Shown: piece after piece, positions 44,855-55,608 of the stretch | Position numbering within the stretch: the stretch's first letter is position 1 | Layout of the letters: every line of letters begins with the position of its first letter | From: Gnetum montanum | Lineage: Eukaryota; Streptophyta; Gnetopsida; Gnetales; Gnetaceae | Length of the DNA: 64,000 nucleotides | Assembly: GCA_015680685.1 (NCBI GenBank) | Contig: MNCI01005034.1 | Coordinates: 33,057-97,056, forward strand | Direction of reading: 5' to 3' | Notes under the pieces: model-generated | The model's input: only the letters and a program-made list of their open reading frames with translations | Databases searched by the model: none | What the model was told of the DNA's origin: nothing | Made by a program: the position numbers and the translations under genes

Positions 44855-45723
44855 TTATGAGCAACGAGGTACCCCTACATCCAACCATACAAATCACTAA
44901 GGCATTATGCATAATCCAGTTAAATTTTGTGGACCTATAGTTATCTAATGCACTAGCTCTTCTAGGAAGTGAAACCGGCATTGAGAACGTTCGTTGTCTT
45001 CCCAACTACACTTGTGAGGATGAAGGATATGGTTTAAGTGTAATTAAGGTATGTGATTTTTCTTATTTTATATTTTATAGATTTGATCATCTACAACAAG
45101 AATGAAGAGTAGAGTAATTTAAAATCTAACTTGTTTACTACCTATCTAGCCTAACCCAAGTAATCGTCCCACTTTCTTGAACACATCCTGAACACATATA
45201 GCACTGTTGGGCTACCAAATGTTAAACATTTTTGGGTTATCAAGTACTATATGAGTGCTCGAAGTGGTCATGCTTGTGTTCATTAACTCTTGAAAATAAA
45301 TTGCTTAATTCAAATGCATTAAAGTACATGAAAATAAAGTGCAATAAAGAAAATATTAAGCTATTCTCAATATTGCAAGGATTGTCAAAAGAGTTCATTT
45401 TATTCCTATCACACTGTTGTGTTTAGGTATATTAGTACTTGAACAAAGAACCATACATACTTAGACTTCTTCTACAAGCACTCAAAAATATTCTAACTAT
45501 AGAGAGAAGAAATGGCAAGAGCTTCGCTACTCTAACTAGAAAATGACCAAAAACTGATGTGAAAACTAGAGCCCATGCACGGTATTTATAGACTTGGGGT
45601 ATATACCTTGACATCATGTATGCGACATCGCAACTGGACCTTGACATCATGTACGTGATGTCGTAGCTAGACCCCAATGTCATGTACGTGATGTCGTAGC
45701 CAACAGCAAAAATGCATTTATCA
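44855..45723 (-). repeat. E4 3' LTR
   Basis: Starts TTATGAG (TGATGAG in the 5' LTR), ends TTATCA. Minus-strand TATAAATA near 45586. U3 holds three near-perfect repeats around CATGTACGTGATGTCGTAGC (45615-45700). Confidence 0.87.
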
Positions 45724-45731
45724 TACCCCCA
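45724..45731 (-). other. E4 polypurine tract
   Basis: TACCCCCA on the plus strand, that is TGGGGGTA next to the 3' LTR. Confidence 0.75.
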
Positions 45732-47790
45732 CAATTGAATGAAAATTCATCCTCAAGTGAAGAAGAAGAGGAACAAGTTCTTTGCAAAATAATATATTGG
45801 ATAGGTATGGGATTATTGACTAACATTACAAACTGACTCAGGCAAAATAGACAGACTCTAAGTGGCTAAGTATACAAAATTACAATTTTTACAAAATGGG
45901 GTGTTTCATGATAAGAGAAGTGAACACCCTAGATAACATTGAAATCCAACACCTCTTAGCAATAGAAGAATGAGAGAGAAGAGATCCAACAATCAGAAAT
46001 AGTTTTCATTGTGTGGTACTACTGTATCATCCTTGGTAAAGATAGTCTTGATTCCTATCCATGCTTCCCAGTACAATCACAATAGAATCATAAATTAGTA
46101 TGTAATGTGTAACTCATAGTTGTTAAATGCCTTGTCTCGTCGATGGTTACACTCAACTAGCTTATGATTGTGGTTGATTGGTTTCTTGAGTAGTGTTAGT
46201 GGGAAGGCTGAAAAATAGGATAAAATAGACAAGCAACCCATTAAATTTTAAAAAGTTTAATGCAAGTAAATATTTGAAGAGGGTATAAGAATGTACAACA
46301 ATGAAAAGAAGAATTCACTAAAAATTGTTGTGAAAATGTGTACAATTAGATGTCATTAATGGGATAAACAAAAGAGAATTTGATTGTAAGAGTGTTTAAG
46401 GGTAAAGAACTTAACTAATCCAACTAAAAGATATGCAAGTGGGTCCTCCCCAAAGTAGGCACAAGCCTTTTTACCCTTGCATAACTTCAAACCAAAGAGT
46501 TCATGGGCTCCATGAATGATTAATGGTTATAGAAGGTCAAGTACAACAACCCAAAAGAAACTAACTAAGAATCCCAACACATAGAACCAAAACTTAAAAT
46601 AGGTAATGAGGTAAGACATGGAAAGCATAGATGGATGAGAAAGAATGAAATGGAGCTCCTAATTATAGTCACATGAAGTCCCTTGTGGATTTTGTGGTTA
46701 AATAACTTGATAGGATCTATCCTTAGTCCAAACCAAAACCAACCACATTTAGTGACTTCGCATCAACATTCTAAGACCAATCCATTCCCTAAGACACAAG
46801 AGTGCTCCCACAAAACAACCATCGTTTTTTATTAGAGAAGAAGTAAGAAGTGAGGAAGGATCTTAGTTAGAGGGAACTAGTTCCATAACTAGTGCTTGTA
46901 GCCTATTTATTTTTTCTAAGGGGTGTGCTTTGAATTTCTATTATTTTATTTTATTTTTAAAATAGAAACCACACTATGCAAAGAAACATGCTTTTATTTT
47001 GTCCAAGGGGTGCGCTTTGAATTCTTATCATGTTGTTTTTTATCTTTTTGATGAGAACCACACCATGCAAGGACATATGTATTTATTTTGTCCAAGGGTT
47101 GTGCTTTAAATTCTCATCATTTTTTTTTATGAGAACCACACCATGCAAGGACTTATTCAACTTCCTTTTATTGATCGGCATGAAATGGTAAGAAATCCAT
47201 GAAAACACATGTGCACCCAAGCAAACAAAAAGGCACAAAGAATACCAAATCCCCTTTAAGCCACACCCTATTCAAACCTTTGAATCCTTACCAATTTTAG
47301 AAACTACAACAATCACAAATTTATTAAAGTTTTATTAATGAAAAAGAGACTACACATCTCCAAAACAAGGAAAACCATAGAGTTTGTGGATGGGTAGATG
47401 TTGTGGACTCATTGCCTATTGCATGAAAAAGAAACCATGTTCTAATTATCTGTAACAAAATTCAAAGCCAGAAACTAGACACCAACAACCAAATAACAAA
47501 AAAATAGTACATACCACCATCAAGCAATGCATTACCAATGTACCTAGCACTTATTAACAAAAAGTTAGAAAATCACACCAAATAAAATAAAAGAAAATAT
47601 AAAAGAAAGTGTAAAATATTCAAGAAATAGCAAATGTACTAATGATGGTATAAAACAAAAATTAAAAAAGATCAATAACATAAAAACAAAAAAAATTTAA
47701 AATAAAGAATGTGTAAAACAAAAAGTTATAAAACAAAAAAATGTGTAAAATAAAAAGGTCAAAAAATTTAGGAGTTGCTTGTATGGTTAG
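45732..47790 (-). other. E4 3' spacer with decayed intron-like unit
   Basis: 46010-46200 aligns with the E5 intron-like unit but its splice dinucleotides are lost (GC for GT, TG for AG). 46425-46530 carries the GTGGGTCCTCCCCAAAGTAG block conserved in all copies. 46918-47153 holds three hairpin modules. 47560-47770 is A-rich. Confidence 0.55.
46918..47153 (-). repeat. Hairpin module, three tandem copies in E4
   Basis: Units at 46918-46986, 47003-47075 and 47092-47153. Each runs GGG.TGYGCTTTGAATTCTYAT, T-rich loop, ATGAGAACCACACCATGCAA. Arms pair within each unit (for example TTCTCAT with ATGAGAA at 47111-47135). Confidence 0.75.
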
Positions 47791-49100
47791 CATGAGTGGC
47801 CATCTCCCCCATGACCAACTTGAAAGGAGGAGATCCAAAATATTGAGAGTGGTTGTCCATCTAATGAGGTGCTTATTATGTTAATTGGTGTATGCTCATG
47901 GAAAGGTTTGATATTTTGAATATTGACAAGCTATTTCTTGTTTGGGCTCTTAGTTTTATAGATCATCATGGCCCCAAAAGGAAAGGTCTTGTAAATAATG
48001 TAAGGTCCTTCCCACAACATTTGAAACTTAGTTTGTTAAGGTACGTGTGTGGGGTTCTAGTAGAGAACCTTATCTCCCAGTTGAAATTTAACTTTTTTGA
48101 TTTTTAGGTCATGATGCTTTTTGTTATAGGCCTTGTGCAACTCGTTAGATGATAGGGCTACTAATCAGTTTTTGTCTAGCAAGTTGAGATTCATCAATCA
48201 TTATTTTTGGGCTAGGCTCGGGTCAAGGTCAAGGTTACAAGCTTTTGAAAGTGTACAAAGTTTAGATTGAATAGGAAGTGTTGGTAATTTTCCATACACA
48301 AGCTCATAGGAAGAATAGCCTATAGGAAGTTTCTAGGTTGAGTAGTAGGCCCAAAGGGCATCGTTGAATTTTGTGCTCCAATCCTTCCTATCCTTGCTAA
48401 TAGTTCTTATTAGTATCCTTGTGATCCCTATTGGTAACCTTAGCTTGATCATTAGCATAGGGATGGTAAGGTGTTGTGAGTTTATGTTCAACCTCCAAGC
48501 ATTGCATGAGTTTTCAAAAAGTAGTGCTTATAAAATGAGTTCCATTATCAAAAATTAATGCGCATGGCATACCAAACCTATTTACAATGTTTTGTTGTAC
48601 AAACTGAGTAGTAGTAGAAGATGTATAGTTGATGACAGCTGCTACTTCTGCCCATTTCATATAATAGTCAATAGCGACTATGATGTACACCTTTTCATTT
48701 GACATGGACGTGATGAGACCCATGAAGTTAATGCCCTAGATGTTGAAGGCTTCTAGTGGTTGAATTCATTGTTGAGGTTCCTTCATTCGAGTAGTCATTC
48801 CACCATCTCGTCGGCATCGTTCACAAGAGCAGATGTAATGGTAAGCATTCCTAAAGAGTGTTGGCCAATAGTACCCTACCATTAGGATTTTAATGGTTGT
48901 GCATCTCCTACCATATGTTCTCTGCAAGCACCTTTGTGAGCATCTTAGAGAACATGCAGTTGATTAGCATCAGGGACACACCAATGAACTAGGCCATTGA
49001 TGCATGCCTTGTAGAGGTTTCGTTGATCTCTATGAAGTGCTTTACCTAGTGAAGAAACTACCATTTCTTTTAATGGTCCAACACTTGTGGCATCTCTTGA
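47791..49100 (-). pseudogene. E4 integrase
   Basis: Open piece 48514-48723: MGLITSMSNEKVYIIVAIDY and RFGMPCALIFDNGTHF (second Asp). The first Asp is Asn (GINFMG, about 48716-48733). Zinc-domain text lies at 48820-48940. The C-terminal part towards 47800 is open in pieces only. No chromodomain. Confidence 0.8.
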
Positions 49101-50480
49101 GTGAGAAGATAGGTGAGAATGCCATCATACCATTTTGGCTCATTGGGCATTTGTTCAATTATAGCCCCAATAAAGAGGAGTTCATCAAGAAACATGTCAG
49201 AGAGTGGACTTTCTTCCTCTTTTTTTTCTCATTGTAACCAAGACAAGTGATTAGTAGCCACATTCTTAGTGCCCTTTTGATCTACCATCATAAGATTGAA
49301 TTTCTATAACACCAACCACCGTATGACACGAGGGGTCACAGTTGGCTTCTTCATTAGGAAGTGGATGGTGCTATGGTCCATGTGCATCAACACCTTGTAT
49401 CCAAGTACTTAATGCTTGAACTTCTCTAGAGCAAACACCACTACCATCAATTTATTTTTTGTGGTGGTGTAGTTTAGTTGTGCATCCACAATGCTTTGGC
49501 TAGCGTAGTGGATGTAGTATGGATGTTTCTTGTCATCTAATTGCATCAGCACCACTCCCAAAGCATAATTTGATGCATATATCATGATATGAAATGGTCT
49601 AGACCAATCAAGTGCTTGTAGGATTGGAGTTTCTACAAGCTTCTCTTTTAGTTGTTGGAATGCTTTTTCACATTCTACGGTCTAGACAAAAGGAGCATCT
49701 ATCTTTGTTAGCTCAACCAATGGTTTTGTGATCTTAGAGAAATTCTCTATGAATCGTTGGTAGTAGCCAGTGTGTCCAAGGAATGATCAAACATTTTTAA
49801 CTATTTTTTTCTAGTGGGTTATTCCTTGGATGACCCTTATTTTTTTAAGGTCTACCTCAATTCTTGCTTGTGATATTCTGTGCCCCAATATAATGCCCTC
49901 CTGGACCATGAGGTGACTCTTCTACTAATTAAGCCACAAGTTAGTTTTGAAACATTGTTTCAGCACTTGCTTAAGGTGGTCCAAGGCTTGCTCAAATTTA
50001 GCTTCATAGATGGAGAAGTCATCCATGAAGACTTCAATACCACTATTGATCTACTATTGAAAAATGCTTAGAACTAGGCATTGGAATGTGGCAGGAACAT
50101 TGCATAGACTAGACAACATCTTGTGATATTCAAAAGTCCCCCAAGGACTCATGAATGTTGTCTTTACTTGGTCTTATGGTGCAATTTGAATTTGGTTATA
50201 GCCACTATAACCATCTAGAAAGTTGTACAAGCAATGCCCAAATATGTTGTCAAGCACCTAGTTAACAAATGACAATGAAGAATAATCCTTGAATGTTTCC
50301 ATGTTCAGCAACTTGAAATTGATGCAAAGCCACCACTTGCCATCTCTCTTTGGCATAATTACAAGTGGGCTAACCCACTCACTATCTGTAATGGGATAAA
50401 TGAACCCCACCTTGAGGACTTGCTCAATTTCCTCAACGATCTACTTTAGTTTAGGGTTCAATCACCTCTATGGCTATCAT
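49100..50480 (-). pseudogene. E4 RNase H and reverse transcriptase, DD intact
   Basis: RT box VFMDDFSIYEAKFEQALDHL on the minus strand, with Asp codons at 50018-50023 intact. Upstream VPKRDGKWWLCINFKLLNM and downstream QLEKIVKNVSLGHTGYYQ-like text are interrupted by stops. RNase H ends near 49260 (KGTKNVATNHLSWL). Confidence 0.82.
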
Positions 50481-51472
50481 TTTTTCTTCATGGCTAGGTC
50501 AGTGTAGATGTGATGATGACATATCCTAAGATCAATCCATGTGAGTTTAGGATATGACCAAGCAAAAGCTACTAACCATCTTTCAACTACCTTCAACAAC
50601 ATCTTTTTCTGTTCTAGAGCAAGTTTTGCATTGATTATAACTAGCTTCCTATTTTTTAAAAACACATATTCCATTCCAGCTAGTAGCATTTCTTACTTGA
50701 ATTTCTTAAGAATTTCCAACTCTCCCCAATGAGTATCATCATTTGTGTCATCAAATAGTTCATGATGAACCTACTCTAGTTCATCCATGCTTGTCACATA
50801 TGCACATGTCAGGCTCTCAGTTGGTTCCATGCAAAGTGTGTTGCTTTCAAAATTAGTGGCCAACCACTGGGTACCCTCCTATTTTGTGGCTACTACATAT
50901 AGAAACCTTTGAATTTGTACTTTTTGCACATATTGCTTGCATGTAGAGATAGATGCTTACTTTACGGCCCAAAATTACTACACATAATTGCACCTGGTAT
51001 CACTATACATGATGCATGGAACTCTCTTCTTCTTGATCTTTCTGAATGCATTTTCTTTAGATATTTCCAAGGAAAGATCTCTGATGCCCATTTATGCATT
51101 GACAATACTCAGCCATGCCCTTCTCATTATGATTGGAAAGTCCCCTTTACAATTCTCCACTTTGATTACCAGGAAATCAATATGATAAGACCACCTACAT
51201 ACAGTAATCACAGTGTCTTCTACCAATCCCAATCGAACAATGATGGACTAGTCTACTAATTTTAATCTTATGTTGCTCTTCCTTAGAGGAGGTAGATTCC
51301 AAGTAGTGTACATTTCATGAAAAATTAGATGAACATCAAAACTTGAATCAAGAATAGCCTTGCATGGTTCATTCCCAGCAATCTGTAAATAAATTAGAGG
51401 ACTTCTAGGATTGGCTAATTTTTTGGGAAGGTTTCCTGCACAAATCCAATCAGACAGAGTATGAGTGAGCAT
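50477..51472 (-). pseudogene. E4 protease and connector
   Basis: Open piece 51248-51472: NEPCKAILDSSFDVHLIFHE (catalytic DSS) and NLPPLRKSNIRLKLVD. Connector ending MEYVFLKNRKLVIINAKLAL at 50477-50689. The flap region DFPIIMRRAWLSIVNA lies near 51110-51160. Confidence 0.75.
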
Positions 51473-51479
51473 TACAGCA

Positions 51480-53960
51480 TAGATCCTTGATAGAGTTTGG
51501 TTTGAAGGAGGCCCAAAGGAATTTGATACAGAGGAGGAGAGGCAGGAGTAGGGTTGTCAACTGCATGTGGAGGAGAAGACTTAGGTGGACTACAGGGTCA
51601 AAAAGAAAGGTCTTTTCTTTGATTGAGAATTTAACCCCTTTAATTGATGATTTGGTTGCAAATTAACAACCCTCATAGCATTGCATTGTTGTAGTTTGGT
51701 TGGCAGTTCACCATGCATAAGTGGAGTAGGTGGTAGCTATGCAACTGGAGGAGGAGTATGTGCAAGGACATGAGGAGGATAAGGGTAAGAGGTGGTATCT
51801 CTTCTTTCATGTGGTGAATAAGCTCAATAATAATCTAAAGAGTGGTAGTGAGGTTGAAAATTAGAGACATGACTGGAGGAGTCATGTGGAGACATGGGTT
51901 ACAAAACAAAGTAACCATATGGATCAGGCTATTGATAAGGGTATTGTTGCCTTGGCAGTTCCAACACCCATAATTTTGGCTGCTATCACTGTTGATACTA
52001 TTCATATGGTTGTAGTGGAGTTCCATTTGGACAATACTATTGCTGCTAGTAAAAATACCTGAGATTACCTTGAGGATAAGGTAACCTTTTGGATGTTTAC
52101 CTTTGTGTTAGTCATGGACATAAGGCATACACCCCAGACTCCTGTAGATGTCACACAATAGAACATCCCTTAGGATGTTCATATTAATAGATGGCACATC
52201 CATGATCATCATCTAAATCACTATCTGCAACTTCTTCAATTGTAGAAATCTTGCCCTTACCTTTATGATATGCACATTCAACTTCCTTGCACCTCCTGTG
52301 CTCACGATTACTACCTTGTTCCTTAGATTCTTCAATAATTTTGAGAATAACTTGGAATCTATTATCCATTGAGTCCCATAACTAATCAGTCTTAATTGTA
52401 AGTTTAGATTGGAATTGTTGAAGTTGTGAGGTTTTCTTATTCACCTTCTCATCAAATACAGACTCATCCTCATTGTTGTAGAATCAAACCCCTCTTGTAG
52501 ATGGAAGGATCATGGTTGTACTTTTTTAAACTCTCTCTTTTTCTTAGTTCGCTCTACTCTTTAGTAACCTGCTCTATTAATCTTTATATTTGATAGGTAG
52601 TTAGTTCTAATAGTGACCCCTAGGCATAGACACCAAATATTCCCCTTGTTTCTGACCAAAGCTCGTCTGCTATGTGGCGAAGTTGATCCAATTATGAATA
52701 ACCATGGCTTAAACATTCATGCATTAAGGTGTAGTATCGGCCAATGGCAGCATCTAAGAGTTCATTCCTTCCTTATTTCCACCCTTGGATTTTCTTCCTT
52801 AAGTTGGACACCCTAGAGTACATTTAATATTTATCATTGAACAATTCCAACATGGTACTCCACCATTTAATAGATTTTGGCTCTAAGGACTGGTACCAGT
52901 TTTCTGCTTCTTTGATAAGTATCCTAGGGAACAACTTCAGTTTCTGCCACTTATTCTCTATGTTTTACAAGGCACATGCATCTTGAAAAACTTCAAGAAG
53001 ATTCTACATATTAGAGTTATATCCTCCTTTGAATCAAGGAATATTGTTCATGTCTAGCCTTTTGATCTAACTATCCTTCACATGACTTGTTGGAATTCTT
53101 ACTGCCTCTGCAATATTAAACATACTTCGAGTAGCAAGTAGAAGCTCATCAAGGCCTTGATCATGGTGCCTATGATGCCCTCTACTACCTCTTCATTCAT
53201 GGCAATGTGCCTCTCTTCAATGTTTGTGTCCTTGATCTTGTCTATCTTGATAGTCCCTTTGGTTATTTGGGCCTCGTCAATCGTTTCATTCATTTTGATC
53301 ACCTCCATCATGATTTTTCCTTTTGTGGTCATGATCAAAGCTAGAAGAAGATGATGATGATGAAGGGGAAGAGGAAGAAGAAACAACACCATCATGATGC
53401 CTACTTCCACCTACTCAGTGATCGCGACCATGATCACAATCTTGCTTCTTTTCTACATCCCTATCATGACTTGCCCCTTCGGATCCTTCTTTGTCATCAA
53501 ATCCTTTGTTGCCAAAACTAGGATTGTAAATTATGGAGTGCAAGTTCTGGTTTTGACCTCCATCATTGAAGTCAAAGAGAGAAGTTTCATTGAATGGAAG
53601 ATCTCTAGAGAAGGGTTACCCACTAGCGTGTTGGTACAATAGGAATGGAGAATCGTAAAGTCCTTTTTCCTTTGAAAATTTGTAGCATTTTTCTAGCTTT
53701 CGGTCCCACAGACGTTGTGCTTTACTGGGATGATAACCTCTGGTATCAGTATCTTTCACAATATCCCCACATGGTCATGTTGGAGACCACATCGTGTAAG
53801 CATTTGGAAGAGCATTGCAAGAACAGCTCGATTGGGTGGCAACATAATGTTGCCTTCTATGGCATGCCACTGTAGTTGTTCATCTTGATGTAGGATGAAG
53901 GTGAAGTTTGGTACATACTCATCATGATGAGGATATACTATTTGATATTGGTGAGGCACT
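51480..53960 (-). pseudogene. E4 gag (degenerate), HPDE N-terminal class
   Basis: N-terminal piece 53756-53959: QIVYPHHDEYVPNFTFILHQ and GNIMLPPNRAVLAMLFQML. Then an acidic, Asp/Ser/Arg-rich linker (53100-53410), capsid pieces at 52500-53060, KGKGKISTIEEVADSDLDDD at 52184-52369 followed by the Cys/His box, and a Pro/Gln-rich tail at 51700-52050. Confidence 0.75.
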
Positions 53961-54159
53961 AGCTAATAAGTGTTATCAAACTTGGGCAATGAATCGCTCC
54001 TATGAGAAAAAGAAATTTTTGGTTAGCGAAATAAAAATCATAGTGTGCTTCTGAGTAATTATTTTAGTAATTGTAAAATAAGATATGACTCTTAGGTTTG
54101 TTCCAATGATTTAAATACTGTCCAGTGGGTCCTAAATAGCACACAAAACAACAAAAAGA

Positions 54160-54177
54160 TCCTTGGCAACGGTGCTA
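54160..54177 (-). other. E4 primer binding site
   Basis: Minus strand TAGCACCGTTGCCAAGGA, 14 of 18 matches to the tRNA-Asp type, the best preserved in the window. Confidence 0.82.
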
Positions 54178-54178
54178 A

Positions 54179-55089
54179 TGATGAGCGACGAGGTACCCCC
54201 TACACCCAACCATACAAATCACTAAGGCGTTATGTGCAATCCAGTTGAATTCCATGGACCTGCAGTTACCTAATGCACTAGCTCTTCTNTGAATTCCATG
54301 GACCTGCAGTTACCTAATGCACTAGCTCTTCTAGGAAGTGAAATGAGCATTGAGAATGTTCATTGTCTTCCCAACTACACTTGTGAGGCTCAAGGGTATG
54401 GTTTAAGTGTAATTGAGGTATATGATTTTTCTTATTTTATATTTTATAGATTTGACCACCTACAATAAGAATGAAGAGTAGAATAATTTAAAATCTAACT
54501 TGTTTACTACCTATCTAGCCTAACAAAAATAACCACCCCACTTTCTTGGATCCTAAACACATATATCACTACTGGGCTACCAAATGTTAAGCATTGCTAG
54601 GTTACCAAGTACTATATGAATGTTGGAAGTGGTCATACTTGTGTTCATTAGCTGCTAGAAATAAATTGCTTAATTCAAATGCATTAAAGTAAAGTACATG
54701 AAAATAAAGTGCAATAAAGAAAATATTAAGCTATTTTTAGTGGTGCAAGGATTGTCAAAAGAGTTCATTTTATTCCTATCACATTGTTGCACTCAGGTAC
54801 ATCAATGTTCAAAAAAAGAACCATACACACTTAGACTCCTTCTGCAGGCACTTAGAAAATATTCTAACTATACAGAGAAGAAATGACAAGAACTTCACTC
54901 CTCTAACTAGAAAATGATCAAAAATTGATGTGAAAACTAGAGCCCAAGCACAACATTTATAGACTTGGGATATATACCTTGATGTTGTGTATGCAACGTC
55001 ATACCTAGACCCCAACATTGCATACTTGATGTAGCAACTTTGACGTCATGTACACAACATGACAGCCGATAGTTAAAATGCATTCATCA
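54179..55089 (-). repeat. E4 5' LTR
   Basis: TGATGAGCGACG at 54179 to TTCATCA at 55089. Minus-strand TATAAAT near 54953. Contains a 43-bp duplication around an N that the 3' LTR lacks. Confidence 0.87.
54246..54332. repeat. 43-bp duplication around a single N
   Basis: TGAATTCCATGGACCTGCAG... at 54246-54288 is repeated exactly at 54290-54332 with N at 54289 between. The sister LTR (44930 region) has the sequence once, so it is almost certainly an assembly join. Confidence 0.85.
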
Positions 55090-55094
55090 AACCC
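55090..55094. repeat. E4 target site duplication, right (AACCC)
   Basis: Partner of AACCT at 44850-44854. Confidence 0.75.
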
Positions 55095-55099
55095 CATAT

Positions 55100-55170
55100 A
55101 CAGGGCCCTGTGAAAGGAGTAGACCCATATACAAGGCCCCATTGGCATAACAAAAAAATACTATATATAG
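55100..55170 (+). promoter_or_regulatory. Promoter-like block upstream of ORF3 in E3
   Basis: Two CATATACA.GGCCC units (55095-55110 and 55128-55140), an inverted CCAAT box (ATTGG, 55141-55145) and TATATATA at 55162-55169, spaced as in a plant core promoter. Internal to a retroelement and pointing at ORF3. Prediction only. Confidence 0.4.
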
Positions 55171-55316
55171 GCATGATCCCACTTTGAAAATTTTACATTT
55201 TCTCATAAATGCCAAGGGAATTTTTCAAATTTTTAGAGCCTAGAACCTTCCAAAGCCTAGAAGTTACTAACCATTTATCCAAATCACTCTATTCTTTGAC
55301 CTTGCAGCTATCAGAG

Positions 55317-55608
55317 GTAAGCTCTTTGTTTTGGGGGCCACAAATGTGTCATTTTTTTACAGAAATGTTTTTGCCATTTTTCTAACTCCCACAAAAGTTT
55401 AACTAAAAACTCAACTGTTAAACACCAAATTACAAGAGTTAAACCTTTTCAACAAGCTTTGATGAAATTTATAATAAATAATTAATAAAATAATCAATCT
55501 GCCATGGTCCAACCTTAGCCAAAGTGTAACTAACCAACAAAAGAAGGTATCCAAAACTTTAAAGTTACACATTATATCTACTGATCCATGGATGTGTTGT
55601 GACTGTAG
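55317..55608 (+). other. Possible leader intron before ORF3 in E3
   Basis: Donor GAG|GTAAGC at 55317 and acceptor TGACTGTAG|ATG ending at 55608, directly before the ORF3 start codon; a branch-point-like CTGAT lies 25-30 bases upstream. A further acceptor-like TTGACCTTGCAG ends at 55306. The pyrimidine tract is weak. Confidence 0.35.

Larger units (their letters stand above)
44855..55089 (-). mobile_element. E4: Athila/Tat-type retrotransposon without ORF3
   Basis: 10.2 kb, minus strand: 5' LTR (54179-55089), PBS, gag, PR, RT with DD, RNase H, integrase, 2-kb spacer with three hairpin modules, PPT, 3' LTR (44855-45723). Inserted in E3 just upstream of its ORF3. No coiled-coil ORF lies between integrase and 3' LTR; an intron-like unit related to E5 is found there in decayed form. 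Confidence 0.9.

Noticed and set aside
45601-45710. CRISPR-like spaced repeats
   Set aside because: Short repeats in the LTR U3 are palindromic promoter units in a plant retroelement. There are no unique spacers of even length and no cas genes.
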